Shown here: positions 32,143 to 43,589 of the stretch, piece by piece
Position numbering within the stretch: position 1 is the stretch's first letter
Layout of the letters: every line of letters starts with the position of its first letter
Source: Agapanthus africanus
Taxonomy: Eukaryota; Streptophyta; Magnoliopsida; Asparagales; Amaryllidaceae
Assembly (NCBI GenBank): GCA_030015575.1
Contig: CM057338.1
Span: 309,321,827-309,385,826, forward strand
DNA length: 64,000 bases
Direction of reading: 5' to 3'
Program-made: the position numbers and the translations under genes
Notes under the pieces: model-generated
What the model was told of the DNA's origin: nothing
The model's input: the letters and a program-made list of their open reading frames with translations, nothing else
Databases searched by the model: none

Positions 32143-32251
32143 TGTAACGACTCTGATTTTAAAGTACGATAATTTTCAAGTTATGTACAGAATGGAGTTT
32201 GCAAGCCTGAGTACAAGTTATAAATTTAATTTGTTTAAGAACAGCAAGAAA

Positions 32252-32322
32252 CAACTTGTAGCTCACTGGTAAAGCCTTGCACTGCTGTGACGTAGCCCCT
32301 GTGTTCGAATCCCATCAGCCAC
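32252..32322 (+). other. tRNA-like segment (A and B boxes) inside the LTR
   Basis: TAGCTCACTGGTAAAGC (from 32259) fits a pol III A box and TGTTCGAATCC (from 32302) fits a B box. They are 43 bp apart, as in a tRNA. The T-stem and acceptor stem pair only in part, so it is not a working tRNA gene. A copy occurs at the same place in the 3' LTR (39972 and 40011), so it is part of the LTR. It may derive from a tRNA or a tRNA-type SINE. Confidence 0.55.
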
Positions 32323-32672
32323 ATATTATTTTTCTGAATTTTTCTTTCAAACCTTTTGGAATCCCAAAGTTTACACGTGCAATACACGTAAAAATGAAAA
32401 GACAAAAAGAATAAACATGTGTAAAATGTTGTGTACATAGCCGAGGACACGTATCAAAAATCAAACACCCCAACACCGACACAAAGCCGACGACGCCGGG
32501 CCATTCGTAAGGGATAAGGCCCGTGCTTTGCACACAACACCCTTTAGCTTACCCCACTATCCCTGTTCTGTTTGGTTTCTCTGCAATTTAACAGAGAATT
32601 CAAATTCATCTTTAATCTCATTTTTAATGCTTTTTAATTCAATCTTTCAATTCCAAAACCCTAATTTCACCC

Positions 32673-32680
32673 TATAAATA
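32673..32680 (+). promoter_or_regulatory. Chromovirus LTR TATA box
   Basis: CCCTATAAATACAACC is a strong plant TATA context. The same box occurs at 40380-40387 in the 3' LTR. Transcription would start about 30 bp downstream. Confidence 0.7.
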
Positions 32681-35063
32681 CAACCCCATGCCCTAGCCTC
32701 TCCTCATTCTGAAATCTCTAGTCAAAATTATCAAAATTTTCTAAGTCCAAGAAGAGTACAAGTGGAGTTAGCAAGAGGTTGACTTCCGGCGAGGATCTAC
32801 GCAAGTTCCGGCTACCTAACGAAGCCACGAAAGTTTCCACATCTTCTTCTACTTTCTCTCTTTCCTTCTAGCAAGTAAGTCCCATTTCTTATTCTACTCT
32901 TTCATCTTAAAAAGTCTCTTTTCATAAAACATGTCGGAAGTGGAGTTAATACTGACACCTCCTTTAAAACATTATAAAATCCACTTTTTCTTATATGTTC
33001 TTCGTGAATATTATTACATCATACTTGCTAATCATTAAACTAACATTTAGAAATAATTTTCACTCTAAAACTCCATGTAAAATAATTTTAACCTAGCCTT
33101 TACGTTTAAATACCACGAAGTTTATATGCGTTATCTTTTAAACTTTTGCTTAGCATACCTTTAAAAAACTTCACGAGGTAATGACCTACCTCTCACATAC
33201 ACACATATTGACATAGCACGATTCTCTTGAGACATAACTTTTATGGCAAAATACGACTTTTCATCAAAATACCTTGAACTATAAAAACTCGGTTATCTTT
33301 AAATGGTGTTATCAAATTCTTTACGATTATGTCTCTGCATCCCATTTTGGGGAACCCGCTATTGGATGGTACGGATTATCGCACATCCTCAGGCTAGTAG
33401 ACGAGATGCAGACCTCCTCACGGAGCATACAATCTCGAAAGAATTTTAATACGATTTTTAAGAAAAAACGAGATTTTCTACTTAATAAATAAAATTAATT
33501 TTTAATAATTATATAAATATTATCAAACCATATGTTTTTAATATATAATAAAATTCCATATTTTCTAGAAAATAAAAGAATGACAGGTTTCATTAAATAC
33601 CATCAAGTATCAATACAAGACAAGTTACACTAAAATACCATGAACTATTCAGGTTAAGTTAATATTCACTAATATACCTCACTCTTTAAAATTCACATTC
33701 ATGGAAATCCTAAAGAACATAAATAATTACTCGAGATTTATTTTGAAAGTATATAAAATATTTTTCATAAAACCCCCTCGAGATATATAAAATATATTAA
33801 GGACCTTAGTAAATATAGGTTTAAGCGGGACCAATTCTCTTGAGTCTCAGGGAGACGGAGAAAGTGGGTGCTTGCCTATTTAAGGTAGAAAACTAAAATG
33901 GGGTTATCAATGGTAATTGTCCTGGAAAAAGACACAAATCATGTCGTCCAGGTGCAGCAGTTACCGATAACTCCTAAACCTAATTCAGGATCCAAATTCT
34001 TTTTAAAGTGTCTGACTCAAGTCTGAGTCCAAATCAATCTGAATCCAATTCAACATGAATCCAATATACCAAATATGAATACTTGAACTTGAACCTGAAT
34101 ACCAGAACAATATCAATCATGCAACATGACTTGACCTGACTGAACCATGACTATATCTTGACTTGATTACATGACTACTTGATACATCCTGAAACTGTTT
34201 ACATGAACAACCTATACCATGGTCTCGGCAAATCTGATAATTACCAATCAATACAATATACATTGTTTAAATGGGTAGACTGGTACGGAATGTGTTAAAA
34301 GTGGCACGATGATGAACACTAAAAGACACCTACATGAACATCCTGTGCCGTTGTCCCGTGGATTTTGATGGGGCCTTATACTTACATGTTACCATAGTAC
34401 ATGGGATAGTTGGACTCCTCTCGTATACACTGATATATTATGTACCAAGCTACAAACAACTACGTTAGTATAGCAAACAGATAATTTACCAGTTCTATTC
34501 TCTTTACTTGTCTATTCCATTCTATCTTTTGGGACTTACCGAGCGCTAGTTCGCTGACGATATTCCTGTCTTTTTTTTCTTTAGAATGTTCGTCAGGAGG
34601 ACCTGACTCTCAGGAGACTGAGCCCAGTCAGGATGATTTGGAGCAGTTCACAGAGGAACCAGACTTCTAGGCTTTTACTTGTACTTATTTTCTTTTCAGT
34701 TCATATGCTACTGTTTAGGCATCGCTTTCTATCATTGTACTTTTCTTTTCAGTTGTATGTAAAGAAAGAATGTTAATAAAAGTTGTTATTATTACATCTC
34801 TTGTTATTCTTGTGTATTCATTTTATATTGTTTATTTACCCTTAACGTGTTTACTTCTGAGTAAATACGTCGCGGCCAATCACATCTACTTCTCCGTATA
34901 CCGGGAAGCGGGGTGTGACTGGTTTTGTTGGCGGCCTATACAGGCCAGTTCTGCATGGAAACCTAAGCAATATGTCATAAGAATTATATGAATCAGCAAA
35001 TAAACATTCCTTACATTTCTAAGCTTTTGAGTCTATCCTAACCCTTCCTTTTCTTTCAAGGTT

Positions 35064-36334
35064 ATGGATTCCCCGAACAACACAAGCACCAACGTGAATG
35101 GAAATACTCCATCACCTCATCTACCACCACCACCTACCGTAGCAGCTCCTATCAATGAACAGACGATATTGTTTGAGGCGATCAAGAGCCTTTTGGAGGT
35201 CAGTATCAGCAGACTGCTATCATCTTACACCGCCCTGAGACTGAGGCACCCGGAGTCAAACAATTCTGGGCATTGCACACTAAGTACTTTTCTGGGAAAG
35301 AGAGCCCACTAGAGGCAGAGGAATGGGCTCAGTCCATTGAAGATGACCTGGCAGCAGCACAAGTGCCAGAAATTGCTTGGGTGAGAGTTGCGATGCTGCA
35401 ACTCACAGACAATGCTAGAGTATGGTGGAAGGCTGAAGAAAGCCGACTCACCCAGCCACTTGAATGGAAGACTTTTCGCGACATGTTCGACACAAAATAC
35501 TTTCCCGAGACTGCCCGTTTCGATATGGAACAGCAGTTCATACACTTACAGCAAGGTTCAATATAGAACAAATCTGTGGATGAATACGATGCTGAGTTTA
35601 CCAAGCTTAGCAGGTAAGATATGTCTCAATATTCAATTTCCTAATATCACATACTACATTGCTAACACAAGACCGTAACAGGTTCGCTGCATACATCATC
35701 CCGACTACTGAGATCCGGGCAAGAAGATTTCAGCAAGGATTGGACTCGGAGATCCAAGCTATATTAGCTACAGGGGATTTCCCAACCCATGATCTTGCGC
35801 TGATGGCTGCCCAACGATATGAGGCAGTAGTGAAGAAGAAGGGCAGACCTCAAACTGCCGGTGTGCAGCGCCCTGCCACTCAGATGGCAGGAGGAGCCTC
35901 TTCCAGGCCACCTTTTGTACCCAGGAGACCGGGAGTACCATTTAACCGGCCTAGTCCAGACTTTTGCTTCTACTGCAAGAGGAATGGACACCTGGCGAAG
36001 GACTGCAGGCATGCTGACCGCCTATGCTTAGTTTGTGGTGTATCCACTCACGCCACTGGAGATTGTCCCCGTCGTTTCATCCTAGCTCCTACACCCCGAC
36101 CAGCACTCACCTTTCCGCAGCGGCCAGCTACTCAGGCTCCCGCACCTCGTCTTGCTCTCCCAGCTCCACCTCCTTGTGGACCTCCTGCACAGCCTCCTTG
36201 TCAGTTCTATCAGGCACAGAGGAACATGCCTCAAGGTCAGAGGAATGTGCCTCCAGAAAAGAGGAATGTACCCCGGCGTCAGGCTTTCACAATGACTGTG
36301 GAAGAAGCTGAAGCCACTGGCCAAGTCATCACTG
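35064..36334 (+). pseudogene. Chromovirus gag with two zinc knuckles and an intron-like gap
   Basis: The ATG at 35064 opens a short proline-rich N-terminus. A frameshift near 35200 moves into the frame holding the retrotransposon gag domain (FWALHTKYFSGKE, EEWAQSIEDDL, ARVWWKAEESR, FRDMFDTKYFPE). A stop at 35564-35566 follows. The frame then reads DEYDAEFTKLSR, is interrupted by 35614-35681, and continues FAAYIIPTTEIRARRF exactly in phase. The interruption has GTAAGA and AACAG ends. Two CCHC knuckles follow, CFYCKRNGHLAKDC and CLVCGVSTHATGDC, the second with a non-standard interior. A proline-rich linker leads to VEEAEATGQVITG, where another intron-like gap starts (36335). The product would form the RNA-binding capsid. 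Confidence 0.85.
35614..35681 (+). other. Intron-like gap 1 in chromovirus gag (68 bp)
   Basis: GTAAGATATG opens and CCGTAACAG closes a 68-bp AT-rich stretch, with CTAAC (a branch-point consensus) about 20 nt before the end. Removing it joins ...AAG CTT AGC AG and G TTC GCT GCA, giving K-L-S-R-F-A, the conserved gag motif of this family, with no frame change. Confidence 0.7.
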
Positions 36335-36417
36335 GTAACTTTCCCTATTTCAAACCTTTTCAATCCTTACACATCAATATATTTTTTCTATAACTAAACA
36401 TATCCCACACAACTTAG
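36335..36417 (+). other. Intron-like gap 2 before the protease (83 bp)
   Basis: GTAACTTTCC opens and ACAACTTAG closes an 83-bp AT- and pyrimidine-rich stretch. Removing it joins GTC ATC ACT G and GT ACA ATC, giving V-I-T-G-T-I-L, which is where the gag-protease linker of related elements runs without interruption. Confidence 0.7.
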
Positions 36418-36935
36418 GTACAATCTTAGTAGCCTCCCTACCTGCTTTAGCACTCTTCGATACTAGAGCATCATATAGCTTTATGTCGCAACGGTTCGTC
36501 CGAACTCATGCGATTCCAATTAAACCGCCCGTATCCAGCTGGAATGTCAGTTCAGGGAACGGCGTTCTAAAGGCAATTCTAGGATACGATCTTTATCCAG
36601 CGGCCATCTGCAGCAGAGAATTTTATGTGGACATCAAGGTGCTGAACATACCGAACTTCGACGTAGTCTTAGGAATGGACCGGCTAGAAATTTTCTTCAC
36701 TACCATCGACTGTCGTCAAAGGAGGGTAGTGTTCAAGATACCAGATCATTTGGTCTTTTATTTCAAGAGTGGAGACCGTACCCTGGAACCTAGCACCTAC
36801 ATGGCTAAACCAAAGAAGGCGGTGATTGCAACAATACAAGCGGAAGGAGACAACCCAGAGGTAGTTCGAGAGTTTGAGGATGTATTCCCTGAAGACGTCT
36901 CAGGTTTGCCTCCTGATTGAGCTCTTGAATTCAGC
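36418..36935 (+). pseudogene. Chromovirus aspartic protease
   Basis: The domain shows ALALFDTRASYSFMSQRF at its N-terminus and VLNIPNFDVVLGMDRLE in the middle. The active-site triad is D-T-R-A-S where the family has D-S/T-G-A-S: glycine has become arginine, which should abolish activity. The C-terminal side (DCRQRRVVFKIP) is conserved. The frame ends in a TGA at 36918-36920 inside SGLPPD-(stop)-ALEF; the position is normally an arginine, and CGA to TGA is the simple route. The RT frame continues without shift after it. Confidence 0.85.
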
Positions 36936-37640
36936 ATTGACTTAGTACCTGGTGTGCAACCGGTTATTAACGGACTATACCGGTTAAGTCTTAAAGGATT
37001 GAAGGAGATTCGTACTCAACTGGAAGAACTTCTGAAGAAAGGATGGATTCGTCCCAGTACTTCAAGTTGGGGATCTCTAGTTTTGCTCGTGAAGAAGAAA
37101 GAAGGTTCATACAGAATGTGTATAGACTGCCGATCTCTGAACGAAGTGACGATAAAGAACAAGTATCCACTACCGCGCATTGACAATCTATTCGATCAGC
37201 TAAGTGGGTCTTGTGTTTTCTCAAAGCTAGATATTCGTTCAGGTTATCATCAGGTGAAGGTCAAAGAGTCTGATATTCCGAAGATGGCATTCAGGACTCG
37301 CTGTGGTCATTATGAGTTTCTCGTGATGCCATTTGGAGTGACCAATGCACCTGCTATTTTCATGAATCTGATGAACCAAGTTTTCCGAGAGTACCTAGAC
37401 AGGTTTGTTGTTATTTTCATTGACGACATCCTGGTGTATTCAAAGAATCGGAAAGAGCGCGCTGAGCATTTGCGGATTGTCCTAGAGACATTGCGATAGC
37501 ATCAACTATATGCCAAGTACAGCAAGTGCGAATTTTGGCTAGATCAAGTCGGATTTCTCAGGCACATTGTTTCGGGCGAAGGAATCTCAGTAGATCCAGC
37601 TAAGGTATCAGCCGTCAGCGAATGGCCGACACCAAAGACG
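36936..37640 (+). pseudogene. Chromovirus reverse transcriptase
   Basis: RT motifs appear in order: [80 protein letters not shown] and [12 protein letters not shown]. The catalytic D-D pair is intact. A TAG at 37497-37499 interrupts the thumb (LETLR[17 protein letters not shown]), and the frame continues after it. [10 protein letters not shown] replaces the more usual FLGHVVS. The protein would copy the genomic RNA into DNA. Confidence 0.95.
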
Positions 37641-38225
37641 GTGAAGGACATTCGAAATTTCTTGGGACTAGCAGGATACTACCGAAGATTCATCGAAGGC
37701 TTTTCGAAGATTGCAACACCCCTGACCAAGCTCACATATAAAGATGAAGCATTCATATGGTCAGAAGCATGTGAACAAGCTTTTGTAGAACTCAAGTCAA
37801 GATTGACATCAGCACCTATTCTTGTAATACCGGATCAATCTGGAGGTTTCGTTGTACATTGCGATGCATCCGGTAAGGGATTAGGATGTGTTCTACACCA
37901 GCATAGAAAAGTTGTAGCCTTTGCATCAAGACAGTTGAAGATTCATGAGCGCAACTATCCAACACATGACTTGGAGTTGGCAGCCGTTATCTTTGAACTT
38001 AAGATTTGGCGCCATTATCTTCTTGGAGAACGAGTGGATATATACACGGACCACAAGAGTCTGAAGTATGTGTTTACTCAGAAAAAGTGGAATATGCGGC
38101 AGAGAAGATGGCTAGAACTTATGGCGGACTTCGACATCAACTTACAATATCATCCAGGGAAGATGAATGTAGTTCCGGATGCACTTAGTCGCCAGCCTCT
38201 ATCAATAAATCTCACCATACAATAG
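37641..38225 (+). pseudogene. Chromovirus RNase H
   Basis: The connection domain starts at [21 protein letters not shown] and leads into RNase H, with [16 protein letters not shown] (first Asp), [19 protein letters not shown] (Glu), [14 protein letters not shown] (second Asp) and [15 protein letters not shown]. All catalytic residues that I can place are present. A stop follows SINLTIQ at 38223-38225. Confidence 0.95.
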
Positions 38226-39600
38226 AAGCTTCAACAAGAATTGCACGGGATGGATATAGAAGTGGTTATGCCAGGTAACGCTTCGTATTTAATGAACTTA
38301 TAAGTTCAGTCTACCATTTTCAATCAGATCAAAGCAGCACAAGCAAGTGATGCCAAGCTGCAAAAGATCCGAGAACAAGTAGAAAGTGGACTGCGAATAG
38401 ACTCATCATCTACGAAGACGGATCTTCGAGATATGTAAGCAGGTTGTGTGTACCACAAGGTTCTGTTCGGGAAGAGTTGATGAAAGAAGCTCACAGCTCT
38501 CCGTACTCAGTACACCCTGGTTGTATAAGGATGTACAAAGATCTACAACAACATTACTGGTGGCATGGAATGAAACGTGAAGTGGCCAGAAGCGTAGCCA
38601 AGTGCTTAGTGTTTCAGCAAGTAAAGGCTGAACATCACAGAACTGCTGGTCTACTTCAACCGTTACCTATCCCAGAATGGAAATGGCAGCACATCACCAT
38701 GGACTTCATGACTCCACTTCCTCGCAGCATGAAAGGTAACGATGCGGTATGGGTTATTGTGGATCGACTCACCAAGTCGGCTCACTTCATCCCATTTCGA
38801 GTAAGCCAATCTACCGAGACACTAGCAAAGAAGTACATGAAGGCAAGCACGAATCTAATGTAAGATTTAACCTCAAGATGTACTATTTCTGATACCCATG
38901 AACTCATGCAGGAGATCGTGAGATTACATGGAGTACCGGTTTGCATCATCTCCGATCGTGACACCAGATTCCGATCAAAATTTTGGCATAGTCTGCAAGC
39001 TAGCCTGGGAACGAGTCTAAACTTCAGCACAGCTTACCATCCACAAATAGATGGACAATCTGAGCGAATAATTCAGATTTTAGAAGACATGCTGAGAGCT
39101 TGTATGCTAGACTTCAGAGGATCGTAGGAAGATCACCTACATCTTGTGGAGTTTTCATACAACGACAACTACCATGCGAGTATTGAAATGGCACCATTTG
39201 CAGCCCTCTATGGAAGGAAGTGTCGATCACCACTAAGTTGGGATGACATCGGAGATAGGGAACTCCTTGGACCAGGGATGATCGTGGCAATTGTGGACGT
39301 AGTTCGCACGATCAGGAAAAGAATGCACATAGCCCAAGACAGGCAGAAGCACTGGGCTAATGCAAAGCGACGACACCTGGAGTTCCAACCGGGAGATCAT
39401 GTGTTCTTGATGATCTCTCCAAACCATGGAGTAATTCAATTTGGCAAGAGGGGTAAGCTCAGTCCGAGATATATTAGACCGTTCGACATTCTCGAACGAG
39501 TCGGAGAAGTAGTATATCGTTTAGCACTACCACCCTCATTGGAAAGAGTGCACAACGTGTTCCATATATCCCAGCTTCGAAGATATGTGAGTGATCCCAA
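38226..39600 (+). pseudogene. Chromovirus integrase
   Basis: After a stop at 38300 and a frameshift near 38410, the zinc-binding region reads HSSPYSVHPGCIRMYKDL and YWWHGMKREVARSVAKCLVF; the second cysteine of the CxxC pair has become phenylalanine. The catalytic core follows: HITMDFMTPLPRS (first Asp), then IISDRDTRFRSKFW and DGQSERIIQ. Exactly 35 residues separate the second Asp and the Glu (DD35E intact). The core is interrupted at 38843-38911 by an intron-like gap. A TAG at 39125-39127 replaces a tryptophan codon before EDHLHLVEFSYNDNYH. The C-terminal part has YGRKCRSPLSWDDIGDR and LSPRYIRPFDILERVG. Confidence 0.9.
38843..38911 (+). other. Intron-like gap 3 in the integrase core (69 bp, GC-AG)
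   Basis: GCAAGCACGA opens and CTCATGCAG closes a 69-bp stretch with CTGAT about 20 nt before the end. Removal joins TAC ATG AAG and GAG ATC GTG, giving Y-M-K-E-I-V-R-L-H-G, the expected continuous integrase motif. A GTAAGA at 38860 inside it is a better donor by sequence, but using it would shift the frame. Confidence 0.6.
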
Positions 39601-39757
39601 CTATATCCTTGATCACTCCGAGCTCACTGTACAGACAGATCTATCTTGTGGGCAACAACCCCTGGACCGAAAGGTAAAGTCACTGAGGAACAAGGAAGTA
39701 AACTTGGTTCGAGTGATGTGGAGAAAAAATTCGCCAGGAGAATCAACTTGGGAGTGA
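39601..39757 (+). CDS. Chromodomain at the integrase C-terminus
   Basis: Following VHNVFHISQLRRYVSDPNYI, the last 50 residues include LDRKVKSLRNKEVNLVRVMW and end SPGESTWE, the group II chromodomain type of Tekay/Del elements. In this clade the domain directs integration to particular chromatin. It aligns with the family up to the conserved tryptophan and then stops at 39755. Confidence 0.85.
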
Positions 39758-39839
39758 GAAGATGACAAGCGTTCAAGATACCCTTTCTTGTTTGTAAATT
39801 AGTCCTTATGTAAATGTAAATTTCGAGGACGAAATTTTT

Positions 39840-39854
39840 GTAAGGAGTGTAGAA
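39840..39854 (+). other. Polypurine tract of the chromovirus
   Basis: GTAAGGAGTGTAGAA lies directly upstream of the 3' LTR start TGTAACGACTC. It is preceded by the TTTCGAGGACGAAATTTTTG sequence typical of this clade, at 39820-39839. It is purine-rich but has lost part of the usual GGGGGG run. Confidence 0.7.
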
Positions 39855-42639
39855 TGTAACGACTCTGATTTTACTGTACGAAAATTTTCAAATTAATATA
39901 CAGAATGGAGTTTGCAAGCATGAGTACAAGTTATAAATTTAATTTGTTTAAGAACAGCAAGAAACAACTTGTAGCTCACTGGTAAAGCCATTGCTTTAAC
40001 GTATCCCCTGTGTTCGAATCCCATCAACCAAATATTATTTTTCTGAATTTTTCTTTTAAACTTTTTGGAAACCCAAAAGTTTACACGTGCAATACACGTA
40101 AAAATGAAAAGACAAAAAATAAACATGTGTAAATTGTTGTGTACACAGCAGAGGACACGTGGCACAAATCCAACCCCCCAACACCCACACAAGGCCAGCA
40201 ATGCCGGGCCATCCGTAGGGGATGAGGCCTATGCTTTGCACACAACACCCTTTGGCCTACCCCACTACCCCTGTTCTATTTTTTTCTCTGGAATTTAACA
40301 GAGAAATAAAATTCATCTTTAATCTCATTTTTAATGATTTTTAATTCAATCTTTCAATTCCAAAAGTCTAATTTAACCCTATAAATACAACCACATACCC
40401 TCGCCCTCCTCATTCTGAAATCTCTAGTCAAAATTATCAAAATTTTCTAAGTCCAAGAAGAGTACAAGTGGAGTTAGCAAAAGGTCAACTTCTGGCGAGG
40501 ATCTACACAAGTTCCGGCGACCCCACGAAAGCTTCCACATCTTCTTCTACTTTCCCTCTTTCCTTCTAGCAAGTAAGTCGCATTTCTTATTCTACTCTAT
40601 CATCTTAAAAGTCTCTTTTCATAAAACATGTCGGAAGTGGAGTTAATACTGACACCTCCTTTAAAACATTATAAAATCCACTTTTTCTTATATGTTCTTC
40701 ATGAATATTATTACATCATACTTTCTGATCATTAGACTAACATTTAGAAATAATTTTCACTCTAAAACTCCATGTAAAATAACTTTAACCTAGCTTTTAC
40801 GTTTAAATACCATGAAGTTTATATACATTATCTTTTAAACTTTTGCTTAGCATACCTTTAGAAAATATCACGAGGTAATGACCTACCTATCACATACACA
40901 CATATTGACACAGTACGATTCTCTTGAGACATAACTTTTGTGGCAAAATACAACTTTTCATCAAAATACCTTGAACTATAAAAACTCGGTTATCTTTAAA
41001 GGTTGTTATCAAATTCTTTGCGATTATGTCTCTACAACCCATTTTGGGGAACCCACTATTAGATGGTGCGAATTATCGCACATTCTCAGGCTAGTAGAGT
41101 GAGATGCAAACCTTCTAACAGAGCATACGATCTCGAAAGAATTTTAATACGATTTTTAAGAAAAAAACGAGATTTTCTACTTAATAAATAAAATTAATTT
41201 TTAATAATTATATAAATATTATCAAACCATATATTTTTAATTATAATAAAATTCCATGTTTTCTAGAAAATAAAAGAATGAAAAATTTCATTAAAATACC
41301 ATCAAGTATCAATACAAGACAAGTTACACTAAAATACCATGAACTATTCAAGTTAAGTTAATATTCACTAATATAACTCACTCTTTAAAATTCACATCCA
41401 TAGAAACACTAAAGAACATAAATAATTACTCGAGGTTTATTTTGAAAGTATATAAAATATTTTTCATAAAACCCTCTCGAGATATATAAAATACATTAAG
41501 GACCCTAGTAAATATAGGTTTAAGCGGGACCAATTCTCTTGAGCCTCAGAGAGCCGGAGAAAGTGGGTGCTTGCCTATTTAAGGTAGAAAACTAAAACGG
41601 GGTTATCAATGGTAATTGTCCTGGAGAAAGACACAAATCCTGTCGTCCATGTGCAGCAGTTACCGATAACTCCTAAACCTAATTCAGGATCCAAATTCTG
41701 TTTAAAGTGTCTGATTCAAGTCTGGGTCCAAATTAATCTGAATCCAATTCAACATGAATCCAATATACCAAACATGAATACTTTAATCTGAACCTGAATA
41801 CCAGAACAATATCAATCATACAACATAACTTGACTTGACCGAACCATGGCTATATCTTGACTTGATTATATGACTACTTGATACATCCTGAAACTGTTTA
41901 CATGAACAACTTATACCATGGTCTCGGCAAGTCTGATAATTACCAATCAATACAAGATGCATTACGGGGTTTAAAGGGGTAGACTGGTACGGATGTGTTA
42001 AAAGTGGCACGATGATTGTTCATCGCCGAAAGGCGCGCCTGGGACGTTAGGACGTCTGGCCTGAATTTTGGGGGAAGATGCTATTTGGATTTATCCGTCC
42101 ACCTCTCCGAAGATGCTAAGTTGATTTATGGCACAACATATCAGAGGATTGGACGGATGCGGCCGTTGTAGCGGATTTCGTCAGATTCCCCCTCGTTTGC
42201 GAGGGTTTTTTTTATTGTGGGGATGCTCTTCCCTGCAGGCGCAACCCCCTACAGTTAATTACGTTATCGCATCGCGATAACCACTTTCTCCTGCTCCGGA
42301 ATTTCACTTCGTGTCGTATGTGTTTTTGTTTGTTTTGGTTTTGATTTCCCATGGATTGTATACGCAAACTAATTTATGTCGTCGCCCGTAGGGCGCGGAT
42401 TAGTCCAAATCCGTATATTTTAGATTTGGGCTTGGGTTGATTTAAGGATCGTTAATCTGGTTTGAGATTAAGATCAACTTAAACATATGAGCATTTGGAG
42501 CTCGATTGGTTTTTGTTAAGGATACGTTAGTCCAATTTATGACTAAGATCTACTTAACAAGGTCTTAGGATCAATTGTTTTTGCTTCAGATCCAAAAAAA
42601 AAAAGCATTTAGGCTCTGTTGTTTTAGTTTAAGAATATT

Positions 42640-42940
42640 TCGGTCCGTTATCGCCATTTTGGAGGCGAAGTTTTAGTTTGAGGACATCTCCGTCTGTTGA
42701 GGTGAGCTTTTAGTTTAAGGATGTCTCGGTCCATTGATCACCATTTTGGAGGTGATGTTTTAGTTTAAGGACGTCTCGGTCCGTTGATTACCATTTTGAA
42801 GGTGAGGTTTTAGTTTAAGGACGTCTCGATCCGTTGATCACCATTTTGGAGGTGAGATTTTAGTTTAAAAACGTCTCGGTCCGTTGATCACCATTTTGGA
42901 GGTGAGGTTTTAGTTTAAGGACGTCTCAGTCTGTTGTCCA
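42640..42940. repeat. 50-bp tandem repeat, about six units
   Basis: Units contain TTTAGTTTAAGGACGTCTCG, GTCCGTTGATCACC and ATTTTGGAGGTGAGG. Again the core is GGACgtctcgGTCC, but the unit is longer than in the other LTRs of the family, so the array has been rebuilt in this subfamily. Confidence 0.85.
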
Positions 42941-43589
42941 TCTTGCGCGCACGTGTATTTGTTATGTGACAGGATGAATAACGATGATTTGGGATGCACC
43001 CAGTTTAGGGTGCGGTCTGATTTGAGGTGTGCACATCAGTTTGGAAGTGCACCAAAAAAGCCGTTGGTTGTTGGGACCCGCCACCTCTTTGAAGACGTTG
43101 AGGAATTACAACAACGTGGATCAGAGGTATGGAGAGATGTACCCTTGAACCAATTCCCGTATTTGAGGGAAAAAGGAGTTAGTGGTAAAACCCGGAAATC
43201 ATTAGTCATATTTTGATACTAAGATTTTCTCGGGAGGATGTGGGATGAGTATCGTTTTGGATATCATCAGTTGGAAGATCAATAGCCGTATTTGGGACTA
43301 AGATCAATTTGGGAAATCATGAACACGTGGGCTCAGTTGTCTGAATCAGGGAGATTTTATTCTCAGGGGACCTAGCCAATTTGGGCTTGGTCCATTCAGT
43401 TTTGTATTGAAAAGTGCCAAACACTTGTTTGGGCTCTGTTTGTTCAGTGCCCTTTTTGTAAAAGGGCTGGGCACTTATATAAGTTCTGACATTCATATAT
43501 AACCATGTGGGCTCTCAGTCATGGGGATTGCCCAATAAGTGTTAAACACTTTACCCCTTTTTGTCTTTGTATGGAGTGTTAGGCACTCT

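Larger units (their letters stand above)
32143..34920 (+). mobile_element. 5' LTR of the chromovirus
   Basis: The 2778-bp LTR matches 39855-45434 once the nested solo LTR is removed from the latter. A TATAAATA box lies at 32673-32680, and GGGACTTACCGAGCGCTAG sits at 34532-34550. The last bases are GACT where the 3' LTR has GACA, so the CA end has mutated. The sequence just downstream (GGTTTTGTTGGCGGCC) is not the initiator-Met PBS usual in this clade, and I could not assign a tRNA. Confidence 0.85.

Noticed and set aside
32252-32322. Functional tRNA gene
   Set aside because: Acceptor and T stems pair poorly and the copy is duplicated with the LTR, so only a tRNA-like segment is claimed.
38266-38330. 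Possible fourth intron (GTAACGC...CAATCAG) in the chromovirus
   Set aside because: The frame reads through it with one TAA and gives a plausible VQSTIFNQIKAAQASD continuation, so a single nonsense change explains it better.
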